A model generated the notes under the pieces. It saw nothing but the letters and a program-made list of their open reading frames with translations. It searched no databases and was not told the origin of the DNA. Positions 48,635 to 59,494 of a stretch of DNA of 64,000 nt are shown here, piece after piece (the first letter of the stretch is position 1; each line of letters starts with the position of its first letter). The stretch lies in assembly GCA_963922205.1 (NCBI GenBank), contig CAWUHX010000408.1, positions 62,001 through 126,000 on the forward strand, given 5' to 3'. A program made the translations under genes and the position numbers. This stretch comes from Romanomermis culicivorax. Lineage: Eukaryota; Nematoda; Enoplea; Mermithida; Mermithidae.

Positions 48635-48689
48635 CGAATTCCCGACTTTTTTCGACGGTTTTTTTGTCGCTGGTTTTTCGTTGTAAAAA

Positions 48690-51600
48690 ATGAGTACATT
48701 CAAAGGCAAAATGTTCGAATATAAATTTTTATCGATCGATCGTTTCGACGACGAAAATTTGGCGCCGTCGCCCGACGCGAGAGCCTTTTTTTTGTCGCAT
48801 TGTCATTCGGGTTTGTTGACGGTTTTGAAATTTTTTTCCGAATTTGACAAGCGCGGGGGGACCACCACCTTAAACTTGGTCGAATCCTCTATACCTAAAT
48901 TTGGGACCCCTCAGCTCCAACTTGGAAAAACCCTGTACCCAAACCCCTCCTCGAATTGGGAAGAATTGGTTTTTTTGGGTGAATTTGCGAAATTTTTTCG
49001 GGTTTTTTGGACCCCCCTCCGAAATTTTGGGACCCTGACCCCAAACTTGGTCGAACCCTGTACCTAAATTTGGGAACCCTCAACCCCAACTTGGAAGAAC
49101 CCTGTACCCAGAGCCCTCCCCAAACTGGGAAAAATTGGGAAAAAAGCGGCTTTTTGGGTAAATTTTCGAAATTTTTCGGGTTTTTCTCGACCACCCTCCG
49201 AAATTTTGGGACCCCGACTCCAAACTTGGTCGAACCCTGTACCTAAATTTGGGAACCCTCAGCCCCAACTTGGAAAAACCCTGTACCCTAACACCCCTCC
49301 TCAAATTGGGAAAAAATGGGTTTTTTTGGGTAAATTTTCGAAATTTTTTCGGGTTTTTTGGACCCCTTCCGAAATTTTGGGTCCCCGACGCTAAACTTGG
49401 TCGAACCCTGCACCTAAATGTGGGAACCCTCTATCCCAACTTAAAAAACCCTGTACTCAACAAACCCCTCTCTAAAGTCCGAAAAAATTGGCTTTTTTGG
49501 GTAAATTTTCGAAATTTTTTCGGGTTTTTTGGACCCCCCTCCGAAATTTTGGGACGCCGACCCCAAACTTGGTCGAACCCTGTACCTAAATTTAGGAACC
49601 CTCAACCCCAGCTTGGAAAAACCCTGTACCCAAACACTCCTCCTCAAATTGGGAAAAAATGGTTTTTTTTTGGGTAAATTTTCGAAATTTTTTCGGGTTT
49701 TTTGGACGCCACTCAGAAATTTTGGGACCCCAACTCCAAACTTGGTTGAACCCTGTACCTAAATTTGGAAACCCTCAACCCCAACTTAAAAAACCCTGTA
49801 CCCAATAAACCCCTCTCCAAAGTCCGAAAAAATTGGCTTTTTTGGGTAAATTTTCGAAATTTTTTCGGGTTTTTTGGACCCCCCTCCGAAATTTTGGGAC
49901 GCCGACCCCAAACTTGGTCGAACCCTGTACCTAAATTTAGGAACCCTCAACCCCAGCTTGGAAAAACCCTGTACCCAAACACTCCTCCTCAAATTGGGAA
50001 AAAATGGGTTTTTTTTGGGTAAATTTTCGAAATTTTTTCGGGTTTTTTGGACGCCACTCAGAAATTTTGGGACCCCAACTCCAAACTTGGTTGAACCCTG
50101 TACCTAAATTTGGAAACCCTCAACCCCAACTTAAAAAACCCTGTACCCAATAAACCCCTCTCCAAAGTCCGAAAAAATTGGCTTTTTTGGGTAAATTTTC
50201 GAAATTTTTTCGGGTTTTTTGGACCCCCCTCCGAAATTTTGGGACGCCGACCCCAAACTTGGTCGAACCCTGTACCTAAATTTAGGAACCCTCAACCCCA
50301 GCTTGGAAAAACCCTGTACCCAAACACTCCTCCTCAAATTGGGAAAAAATGGGTTTTTTTTGGGTAAATTTTCGAAATTTTTTCGGGTTTTTTGGACGCC
50401 ACTCAGAAATTTTGGGACCCCAACTCCAAACTTGGTTGAACCCTGTACCTAAATTTGGAAACCCTCAACCCCAACTTAAAAAACCCTGTACCCAATAAAC
50501 CCCTCTCCAAAGTCCGAAAAAATTGGCTTTTTTGGGTAAATTTTCGAAATTTTTTCGGGTTTTTTGGACCCCCCTCCGAAATTTTGGACTCCGACCCCAA
50601 ATTTGGTCGAACCCTGTACCTGAATTTGGGAACCCTCAACCCCAACTTGGAAGAACCCTGTACCCAGAGCCCTCCCCAAACTGGGAAAAATTGGGAAAAA
50701 AGCGGCTTTTTGGGTAAATTTTCGAAATTTTTCGGGTTTTTCTCGACCACCCTCCGAAATTTTGGGACCCCGACTCCAAACTTGGTCGAACCCTGTACCT
50801 AAATTTGGGAACCCTCAGCCCCAACTTGGAAAAACCCTGTACCCTAACACCCCTCCTCAAATTGGGAAAAAATGGGTTTTTTTGGGTAAATTTTCGAAAT
50901 TTTTTCGGGTTTTTTGGACCCCTTCCGAAATTTTGGGTCCCCGACGCTAAACTTGGTCGAACCCTGCACCTAAATGTGGGAACCCTCTATCCCAACTTAA
51001 AAAACCCTGTACTCAACAAACCCCTCTCTAAAGTCCGAAAAAATTGGCTTTTTTGGGTAAATTTTCGAAATTTTTTCGGGTTTTTTGGACCCCCCTCCGA
51101 AATTTTGGGACGCCGACCCCAAACTTGGTCGAACCCTGTACCTAAATTTAGGAACCCTCAACCCCAGCTTGGAAAAACCCTGTACCCAAACACTCCTCCT
51201 CAAATTGGGAAAAAATGGTTTTTTTTTGGGTAAATTTTCGAAATTTTTTCGGGTTTTTTGGACGCCACTCAGAAATTTTGGGACCCCAACTCCAAACTTG
51301 GTTGAACCCTGTACCTAAATTTGGAAACCCTCAACCCCAACTTAAAAAACCCTGTACCCAATAAACCCCTCTCCAAAGTCCGAAAAAATTGGCTTTTTTG
51401 GGTAAATTTTCGAAATTTTTTCGGGTTTTTTGGACCCCCCTCCGAAATTTTGGACTCCGACCCCAAATTTGGTCGAACCCTGTACCTGAATTTGGGAACC
51501 CTCAACCCCAACTTGGAAGAACCGTGTTCCCAAAGCCCTCGCCAAACTGGTAAAAATTGGGGAAAAAAAGGTTTTTTTGGATAAATTTTCGGAATTTTTT

Positions 51601-54600
51601 CGGGTTTTTTGACCCCCCCCCCCCAACCCGAAATTTTGGGGGACCACCCCTAAATTTTGGGTTTATCCCCCCCCAGACCCCCTACAGATGCTTAATTTTT
51701 TCCAAATTTTTAGATCATATGGAAGGTTTAGATAGCCGGGCGTTCGTCGATTATTTAAAAATTAGGTAAAAAAGTTGCAAAATTTGCAATTTTTTTTATC
51801 ATTTTTTCGCAATTTTAGCGGTTCGAAATTATACACCCACGAAATTACAATGCATTTATTAATGTTCGATCCGCGTTATATCCATTTAGAAAATTTTATA
51901 GTAAGTTTAATTGAAAATGTAAATTTTAATTAAAAATGTAAATTTTAATTAAAAATGTAAATTTTAATTAAAAATGTAAATTTTAATTAAAAATGTAAAT
52001 TTTAATTAAAAATTTTTTTCCCTCTTCTTTTTTCTTTTTTTTTTCTTTTCATTTTTTAAGGTACCTTTAAAAACTTTTACGCCTTACACCATCGATTTGG
52101 CGCCCAAAAATTCCCTAATGGTCACTTTACTACCGGCTGGTCATTGCCCGGGCAGTGTGATGTAAAGTGTAAAGTGGAAAATTTTTGCTCAACTTTACAC
52201 CAAAAAAAAAATTTTTTTCTGCAGGTTTTTTTTCGAAGGCGATCAAGGAAATGTTCTATATACGGGCGATATACGAATTTGCGGATCGGATTTGGAAAAA
52301 ATGACGCCATTTTTCTATGAAAAAAGGTTCATTTTTCGTTTTTTTTCTGCTTTTTTGCTTGTTTTTTTATTGTTTCTGTTTTTTTTTCGTCGTTTTATTC
52401 TTTTTTTTTGTTTTTCTCTTCTTTGTTAAGCTTTTGTGTGTTTTATTGTTTTTTATTATTTATGTCTGTTCTTGTTTGTTTTTTCTTCTTTTTGTTTGTT
52501 TCATTTTAAAAATGTTTTTTTATGCTTTTTCCTTGTTTTTTATTTTTCCTTTGTTTGCTGCCAAGTTTGAATTTTTTGGTTTTTCATTCTTTTTATTAAT
52601 TTTTGTTTTTCATTTTTTGTTTTTTTTCTCGCTCTTTTCTGTTTGTTTTTTCGTCGTTTTATTCTTTTTTTGTTTTGTTTTCTTTTTTGTTAAGCTTTTG
52701 TGTGTTTTATTGTTTTTTACTATTTATGTCTGTTCTTGTTTGTTTTTTCTTCTTTTTGTTTGTTTTTTCTGGCTTTCCTCTTCTTTGTTTTTTCTTTTCT
52801 GTTTGTTTTTTCGTCGTTTTATTCTTTTTTTTTGTTTTTCTCTTTTTTGTTTTTCTCTTTTTTGTTAAGCTTTTGTGTGTTTTATCGTTTTTTACTATTT
52901 ATGTCTGTTCTTGTTTGTTTTTTCTTCTTTTTGTTTGTTTTTCCTTCGTTTTATTGTTTTTTTGTTAAGCTTTTGTGTGTTTTATAGTTTTTTATTATTT
53001 ATGTCTGTTCTTGTTTGTTTTTCCTTCTTTTTGTTTGTTTTTTCTAGCTTTTCTCTTTTTTGTTTTTTCTTTTCTGTTTGTTTTTTTCGTCGTTTTATTC
53101 ATTTTCTTGTTTTTCTCTTTTTTGTTAAGCTTTTGTGTGTTTTATTGTTTTTTATTATCTATGTCTGTTGTTGTTTGTTTTTTCTTCTTCTTTTTGTTTG
53201 TTATTTCTTTTTTTCCTGCCATGTTTGATTTTTTTGTTTTTTTCATTAAAATTTTTTTTTTTGCTTTTTCTTTGTTTTTTATTTTTCTTTTTTTTGCTGC
53301 CAAGTTTGAATTTTTTGGTTTTTCATTCTTTTTTTTTTAATTTTTGTTTTTCATTTTTTGTTTTTTTCTGGTTTTTCTCTTCTTTGTTTTTTTTATTTCT
53401 GTTTGTGTTTTCGTCGTTTTATTCATTTTTTTGTTTTTCTCATTTTTGTTAAGCTTTTGTATGTTTTATTGTTTTTTATTATTTATGTCTGTTCTTGTTT
53501 GTTTTTTTCTGGCTTTTCTCTTCTTTGTTTTTTCTTTTCTGTTTATTTTTTTGTCGTTTTATTCTTTTTTTTTGTTTTTCTTTTTTTGTTAAGCTTTTGT
53601 CTGTTTTATAGTTTTTTATTATTTATGTCTGTTGTTGTTTGTTTTTTCTTCTTTTTGTTTGTTATTTCTTTTCTTTTTGCTGCCATGTTTCATTTTTTTT
53701 GTTTTTTTCATTTTAAAAATGTTTTTTTTGCTTTTTCCTTGTTTTTTATTTTTCCTTTTTTTTTGCTGCCAAGTTTGAATTTTTTGTTTTTCCATTTTTT
53801 GAAATGTTTTTTCTGCTTTTTTCTTGTTTTTATTTTTTGTTTGTTTTTTTCTGCGTTTTTTTCTTTTCTGTTTGTTTATTTCGTCCTTTCATTTATTTTC
53901 GTTTTGTTTTTATCCTTTTTGTTCGTTTTGTTTTTTTATTCTTTCTGTTTGTTTTTTCGTCGTTTTATTCTTTTTTTTGTTTTTCTCTTTTTTGTTAAGC
54001 TTTTGTATGTTTTATTGTTTTTTATTATTTATGTCTGTTGTTGTTTGTTTTTTCTTCTTTTTGTTTGTTATTTCTTTTTTTTTGCTGCCATGTTTGATTT
54101 TTTTTTGTTTTTTCTTTTTTTGAAATGTTTTTTTCTGCTTTTTTGTTTGTTTTTTCTGGTTTTTCTTTTCCTTATTTTTTTCTTTTCTGTTTGTTTTTTT
54201 CGTCGTTTTATTCATTTTTTTGTGCGTTTTGTCTGTTTTATAGTTTTTTATTATTTATGTCTGTTGTTGTTTGTTTTTTCTTCTTTTTGTTAGTTATTTC
54301 TTTTTTTTGCTGCCATGTTTGATTTTTTTGTTTTGATCTGCTTTCTCCTTGTTTTTCTGTTTTTCTTTTTTTTTTGCTGCCAGGATTGATTGTTTTGGTT
54401 TATCATTGTTTTTTATTTTTTTTCATTTTTTGTTTGTTTTTTTCTGTTTTTTTTTCTTTTTTTTCTTTTGTGTTTGTTCCTTTCGTCGTTTCATTTATTT
54501 TCTTTTTGTTTTCATCCTTTTTGTTCGGTTTGTTTGTTTTTTTATTATTTTTTCTGTTTGTTTTTTCGTCGTTTTATTCATTTTTTTCTTTTTCTCTTTT

Positions 54601-57600
54601 TTGTTAAGCTTTTGTATGTTTTATTATTTTTTATTATTTATGTCTGTTGTTGTTTGTTTTTTCTTCTTTTTGTTTGTTATTTCTTTTTTTTGCTGCCATG
54701 TTTGATTTTTTTTTTAAATTTTTTGAAATGTTTTTTCTGCTTTTTTCTTGTTTTTATTTTTTGTTTGTTTTTTCTGGTTTTTCTTTTCTGTTTGTTTTTT
54801 TTTCGTCGTTTTATTCATTTTTTTGTTCGTTTTGTCTGTTCTATAGTTTTTTATCATTTATGTCTGTTCTCTTTTTTGTTAAGCTTTTGTGTGTTTTATT
54901 CTTTTTTATTATTTATGTCTGTTCCTGTTTGTTTTTTCTTCTTTTTGTTTGTTATTTATTTTCTTTTTGCTGCCATGTTTCATTTTTTTGTTTTTTTTTT
55001 CATTTTAAAAATGTTTTTTTTGCTTTTTCCTTGTTTTTTATTTTTCCTTTGTTTGCTGCCAAGTTTTAATTTTTTGCTTTTTCATTCTTTTTTTTAATTT
55101 TTGTTTTTCATTTTTTGTTTGTTTTTTCTGGCTTTTCTCTTCTTTGTTTTTTTCTTTTCTGTTTGTTTTTTTTCGTCGTTTTATTCTTTTTCTGTTTTTT
55201 TTCTTTTTTGTTAAGCTTTTGTGTGTTTTATTGTTTTTTATTATTTATGTCTGTTCTTGTTTGTTTTTTCTTCTTTTTGTTTGTTTTTTCCGGCTTTCCT
55301 ATTCTTTGTTTTTTCTTTTCTGTTTGTTTTTTTTCGTCGTTTTATTCTTTTTTTTGTTTTTCTCTTTTTTGTTAAGTTTTTGTATGTTTTATTGTTTATT
55401 ATTTATGTCTGTTGTTGTTTGTTTTTTCCTCTTTTTGTTTGTTATTTCTTTTTTTGCTGCCATGTTTGATTTTTTTTTGTTTTTTCATTTTTTGAAATGT
55501 TTTTTTCTGCTTTTTTCTTGTTTTTTTTGTTTGTTTTTTCTGGTTTTTCTTTTCTTTTTGTTTCTATTCTTTTTGTTTGTTATTCCCTTTTTTTGCGGGC
55601 AAACTTGTTTTTTTGTTTTTTTTTTCATTTTTCTACAATGTTTTTTTTCTCTGCTTTTTCGTTGTTTCTTTCTTTTTCTTCTCTCTGTTTATTTTTTGTT
55701 TTTTTTTGTTTGTTTTTCAATTTTTTGTTGTTTTTTTTCTGCTTTTTATATGTTTTTTGTTTTGGTTCTTACCGTTTGGTTTTTTTATTCATATATTTTT
55801 ATTCTTATATTTCATATTTTGTCTTTCTCTTTTTTATTTGTTTTTTGTTTTTTTTTTCGTTTTTCTTCTTTTTGTTTGTTTTTTCTTTTTTTGCACCATG
55901 CTTGATTTTTTCAAATGTTTTTCTGCTTTCCTTTGTTTTTTGTCTTTTCTTCTTTTTGTTTATTTTTTGTTTCTCTTTGTTTTTTCATTTTTTGTTTGTT
56001 TTTTCATCCTCTTTGACTTTTATTCATTTTTTTGTTTTTATTTTTTCAGTTTGCTATTTTCTTCTTTTTATTCGTTTTTTTCTCGTTTTTGTTCATTTTT
56101 TGGGATTTTAGATCTCTCTGGTACAATGCAGTACATGAAATATACCTGCGCATCATATTACGTGATCATACTGTAAGTTTTGCATCATCTGTACTTGCAC
56201 ATCATGTAACTTGATCATACTGTAGGATACGCATCTCTCGTACTTGCAGATCATGCAATTTGATCATACTGTGAGTTTTGCATTACTTGTACTTGCACAT
56301 CATGTAACTTGATCATACTGTAGGATACGCATCTCTCGTACTTGCAGATCATGCAGCTTGATCATACTGTAAGTTTTGCATCACTTGTACTTGCGTATCA
56401 TGTAACTTGATCATACTGTAGGATACGCATCTCTCGTACTTGCAGATCATGCAGCTTGATCATACTGTAAGTTTTGCATCACTTGTACTTGCGTATCATG
56501 TAACTTGATCATACTGTAGGATACGCATCTCTCGTACTTGCAGATCATGCAACTTGATCATACTGTAGGTTTTGTATCACTTGTACTCGCTTATCATGTA
56601 ACTTGATCATACTGTAGGATACGCATCTCTCGTACTTGCAGATCATGCAACTTGATCATACTGTAAGTTTTGCATCACTTGTACTTGCACATCATGTAAC
56701 TTGATCATACTGTAGGATACGCATCCCTTGTACTTGCTGATCATGTAACTTGATCATACTGTAGGATGTGCATCTCTCGTACTTGCAGATCATGTAACTT
56801 GATCATACTGTAGGATATGCTCCACTTGTACTTGCAAATCATGTAACTTGATCATACTGTAGGATACGCATCCCTTGTACTTGCTGATCATGTAACTTGA
56901 TCATACTGTAGGATGTGCATCTCTTGTACTTGCAGATCATGTAACTTGATCATACTGTAAGATATGTCTAATTTTTGTATTTCAGTTCTTCAATGAAACC
57001 GATAAAAAGCGTCTATTTCGATAGTACTTTTTGTTTAAAATCGACGTTAAAAATTCCGGATAGGAAAATCAGTCGGGATTTGATCGTCAAATTTAGCCGG
57101 GAATGGCTGCTCAGAGGCCCCAAACGCAAAATTTTCCTCTACTGCGCAGCCAAATACGGTCAAGAATTTTTAATTTGCCAATTAAGCGAAGCATTAAAAA
57201 CTAAAGTTTGTAGAAAAATTTTTTTTTTAAATATTTTAATTTTAAATTTTTTTCAATTTTTTTTAATTTTAATTTTTTTTTAGTTTTAATTTTTTTTGTA
57301 ATTTTGAAGATTTTTTTTTCAAATTGAATATTTTTTGAAACTTAATATTTTTTGAAATTTGAATATTTTTTGAAATTTAACATTTTTTTTGAAATTTGAC
57401 ATTTTTTCAAATTTAACATTTTTTTGAAATTTGAATATTTTTTGAAACTTTACATTTTTTTAATTTGAATATTTTTTTGAAATTTGAACACTTTTTCTGA
57501 AATTTGAATGTTTTTTCTGAAATTTGAATGTTTTTTCTGAAATTTGAATGTTTTTTTCTGAAATTTAAATATTTTTTTGAAATTTGAATATTTTCTCGAA

Positions 57601-58750
57601 ATTTGAACATTTCCTTAAAATTTTCTTCTTTTTTTTAAATTTGAATATTTTTTCGAAATTTGAATATTTTTTTAATTTTGCATTTTTGAAATTCGAACAT
57701 TTTTTTGAAATTTGAATATTTTTTGAAATTTCATTTTTTATATTTGAATATTTTTTTGAAACTTGAATACTTTTTGAAATTTCATTTTTTATATTTGAAT
57801 ATTTTTTCAAATTCGAATCTTTTTTTAAATTTGAATATTTTTTGAAATTTGAATTCTTTTTGAAATTTGAACATTTTTTCGAAATTTGAACTTTTTTTGA
57901 AATTTGAACATTCTTTCAAATTTGAACATTTTTTTTGAAATTTGAATATTTCTTTGAAATTTGAATTTTTTTTAAATTTAAATATTTTTTCAAATTTGAA
58001 TATTGTTTTCGAAATTTAAACATTTTTTTGAAATTTTTCTTTTTTTTGAAATCTGAAATTTTTTTTGAAATTTGAATATTTTTTCGAAATTTGAATATTT
58101 TCTAAATTTGCTTTTTTGAAATTTGAACATTTTCTTGAATTTTGAATGTTTTTTGAAATTTGAATATTTTTTGAAATTTAAATATTTTTTGAAATTTGAA
58201 CATTTTTACTTAAATTTGAATATTTTTTTGAAATTTGATTTTTTTTATATTTGAATAATTTTTGAAATTTGAATATTTTTTTAAATTTGAATTTTTTTCA
58301 AATTTAAATATTTTTTCAAATTCGAATATTTTTTTGAAATTTGATTTTCTGAAATTTGAATATTTTTACTTAAATTTGAATATTTTTTCGAAATTTGATT
58401 TTTTTTTCAAATTTGATTTTTTTTTAAATTTGAATATTTTTTTGAAAGTTGGATAGTTTTTTGAAATTTGAACATTTTCTTGAAATTTTCTTATTTTTTG
58501 AAATTTGAACAGTTTTGTGAAATTCTAATATTTTTTTGAAATTTGTTTATAAATTTTTTTGAAAATTTCTGTTTTTGAAATTTGAACATTTTTTTAAATT
58601 TGAATTTGTTCTTGAAATTTAAAAATTTTTTTAAATTTTTAGATCCACGTTTCGAAAGCTAAACTTCGAATTTACGAAAAAATACCGGAAATTTTCGACC
58701 ACGTGACCCACGATTCGGTAGAAACTAGGGTACACGCTTGTTCTTATTGG
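48690..58750 (+). CDS. DCLRE1C: Artemis (SNM1C) nuclease, N-terminal 262 residues in 7 exons; continues beyond window
   Basis: Nuclear metallo-beta-lactamase/beta-CASP nuclease that opens hairpins and trims DNA ends in non-homologous end joining. Exons: 48690-48810, 51714-51765, 51819-51900, 52061-52161, 52225-52326, 56986-57205 and 58643-58750. All are GT-AG and the phases agree (1,2,0,2,2,0,0). The opening residues ([11 protein letters not shown], then SIDRFD) are Artemis-type rather than SNM1A or Apollo. Metal-site residues are all present: D17, HCHSDH (37-42, split by intron 1), H113 in [10 protein letters not shown]134 in TGD, and D165 in [15 protein letters not shown] (about 207-214) matches the start of the beta-CASP region, and the segment ends at [11 protein letters not shown]. 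The human protein is 692 aa, so over half is missing to the right. Exons 6 and 7 occur again at 62166-63914. It is divergent with APC7. Introns 1, 5 and 6 are filled with three different repeats. Confidence 0.92.
48811..51713 (+). repeat. Artemis intron 1: 172-bp satellite with higher-order repeats
   Basis: From about 48870 to 51650, a 171-178-bp unit containing TTGGTCGAACCCTGTACC, CCCAACTTGGAAAAACCCTG and TTTTCGGGTTTTTTGGACCC repeats about 16 times. A 345-bp dimer is copied three times around 49529, 49874 and 50219, and a 1556-bp block (for example 49206 to 50762) is itself tandemly repeated. All frames in it, on both strands, are repeat artefacts. Confidence 0.92.
51901..52060 (+). repeat. 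Artemis intron 3: five-fold AAAATGTAAATTTTAATT repeat
   Basis: An 18-bp unit is repeated about five times immediately after the GTAAGT donor, followed by a T/C tract before the AAG acceptor. Confidence 0.85.
52327..56110 (+). repeat. Artemis intron 5: pyrimidine-rich minisatellite
   Basis: About 3.8 kb of T-rich sequence built of modules such as TTGTTAAGCTTTTGTGTG, TTTATTATTTATGTCTG and GTTTTTTCGTCGTTTTATTC, repeated with variable spacing (often 110-250 bp). The sense strand is pyrimidine/T-rich, as in APC7 intron 2. Phe-rich frames are artefacts. Confidence 0.9.
56164..56968 (+). repeat. 49-bp satellite, GATCATACTGTAGGATACGC unit, about 16 copies
   Basis: Regular 49-bp units (for example 56703, 56752, 56801) with TGATCAT at the start and a second GATCAT inside. 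Alternate units carry GTAAGTTTTGCATCAC or GTAGGATACGCATCTC. The array ends only 17 bp before exon 6 (acceptor TTTTGTATTTCAG), so its last units occupy the branch-point zone. Confidence 0.95.
57206..58642 (+). repeat. Artemis intron 6: TTTGAAATTTGAATATTTTT repeat
   Basis: Degenerate tandem TTTTTTGAAATTTGAATATT/AACATT with period about 18-20 bp over the whole intron. No coding sequence was seen. Confidence 0.85.
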
Positions 58751-59394
58751 GTAAGCAATGGTTTTTCTGTGATTTTTTAGGGAAAAAATGAACGAAATGT
58801 CGTTTTTTAATGATATTTTATTGAATTTTTTGACGAAAAATTGATTTTTAAAGGAATTTATCAAAAAAACCAATTTTTAATTACCAAAATTGTAAATTTT
58901 TTTGTTTTTAAATTTTGTGTTTATTTTATTTTATTTGTTGTTTTCAAATTTTATTTCTCATTTTTTATTTTATTTGATTAGCTATTATTATCATTTTCAT
59001 TATTATTATTGGTCTTATTATTGTTATTATTATTATTATAATCATGATTATTAGTAATAATTCAAACATTATTATTATTATTATTATTATTTTATTATAT
59101 TATTTTTTTACTATTAATTTATTTGTTTTTTTTTGGCTGAACATTTTTGAGTAAATTTTTGATATTTTTCTTTGTTTTCTTTAGTTTTATTCCTCTTTTT
59201 TATGAGTATTATATTCTTTTTCATCGAATTTTAAGTTTTTTGTTTTTTTTGTCGCAAATTTTAAATCATTTTCATTATTTTTGACTTTTTGATGTGAGTT
59301 GCGTCTTTTAACGTTAAAAAGCGTCGAAATGCTAGTTTCTAATTTTTTTACTTTTTACAATAATTTACATTATTTTTCAATCTGATAGAGTGTG
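58751..59394 (+). other. Artemis intron 7 start, AT-rich, with ATTATT microsatellite
   Basis: Follows the GTAAGC donor of exon 7. It holds ATT/TTA trinucleotide runs at about 58990-59100 and no exon before the assembly gap. Confidence 0.6.
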
Positions 59395-59494
59395 NNNNNN
59401 NNNNNNNNNNNNNNNNNNNNNNNNNNNNNNNNNNNNNNNNNNNNNNNNNNNNNNNNNNNNNNNNNNNNNNNNNNNNNNNNNNNNNNNNNNNNNN
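59395..59494. other. Assembly gap, 100 Ns
   Basis: Exactly 100 Ns, the conventional size for a gap of unknown length. It separates the two copies of the Artemis exon 6-7 region. Confidence 0.99.

Larger units (their letters stand above)
48326..48689. promoter_or_regulatory. Divergent intergenic promoter region of APC7 and Artemis
   Basis: 364 bp of non-repetitive DNA separate the two start codons, the only repeat-free stretch of this length nearby. Each gene has one copy of TTACTGTAGYTCAAATT oriented towards it (48405-48388 for APC7, 48617-48634 for Artemis). No TATA box at a typical distance is obvious. A shared bidirectional promoter is an inference from spacing and symmetry. Confidence 0.65.

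Noticed and set aside
48895-51769. Repeated 60-140-aa frames rich in Pro/Asn/Leu on both strands
   Set aside because: They recur exactly with the 172-, 345- and 1556-bp periods of an intronic satellite.
52317-56176. Phe/Leu-rich plus-strand frames up to 311 aa
   Set aside because: T-rich minisatellite inside Artemis intron 5; no methionine or domain context, multiple frames open.
56164-56968. Regular 49-bp array considered as CRISPR-like
   Set aside because: There are no unique spacers; the whole 49-bp unit repeats, and it lies in a eukaryotic intron.
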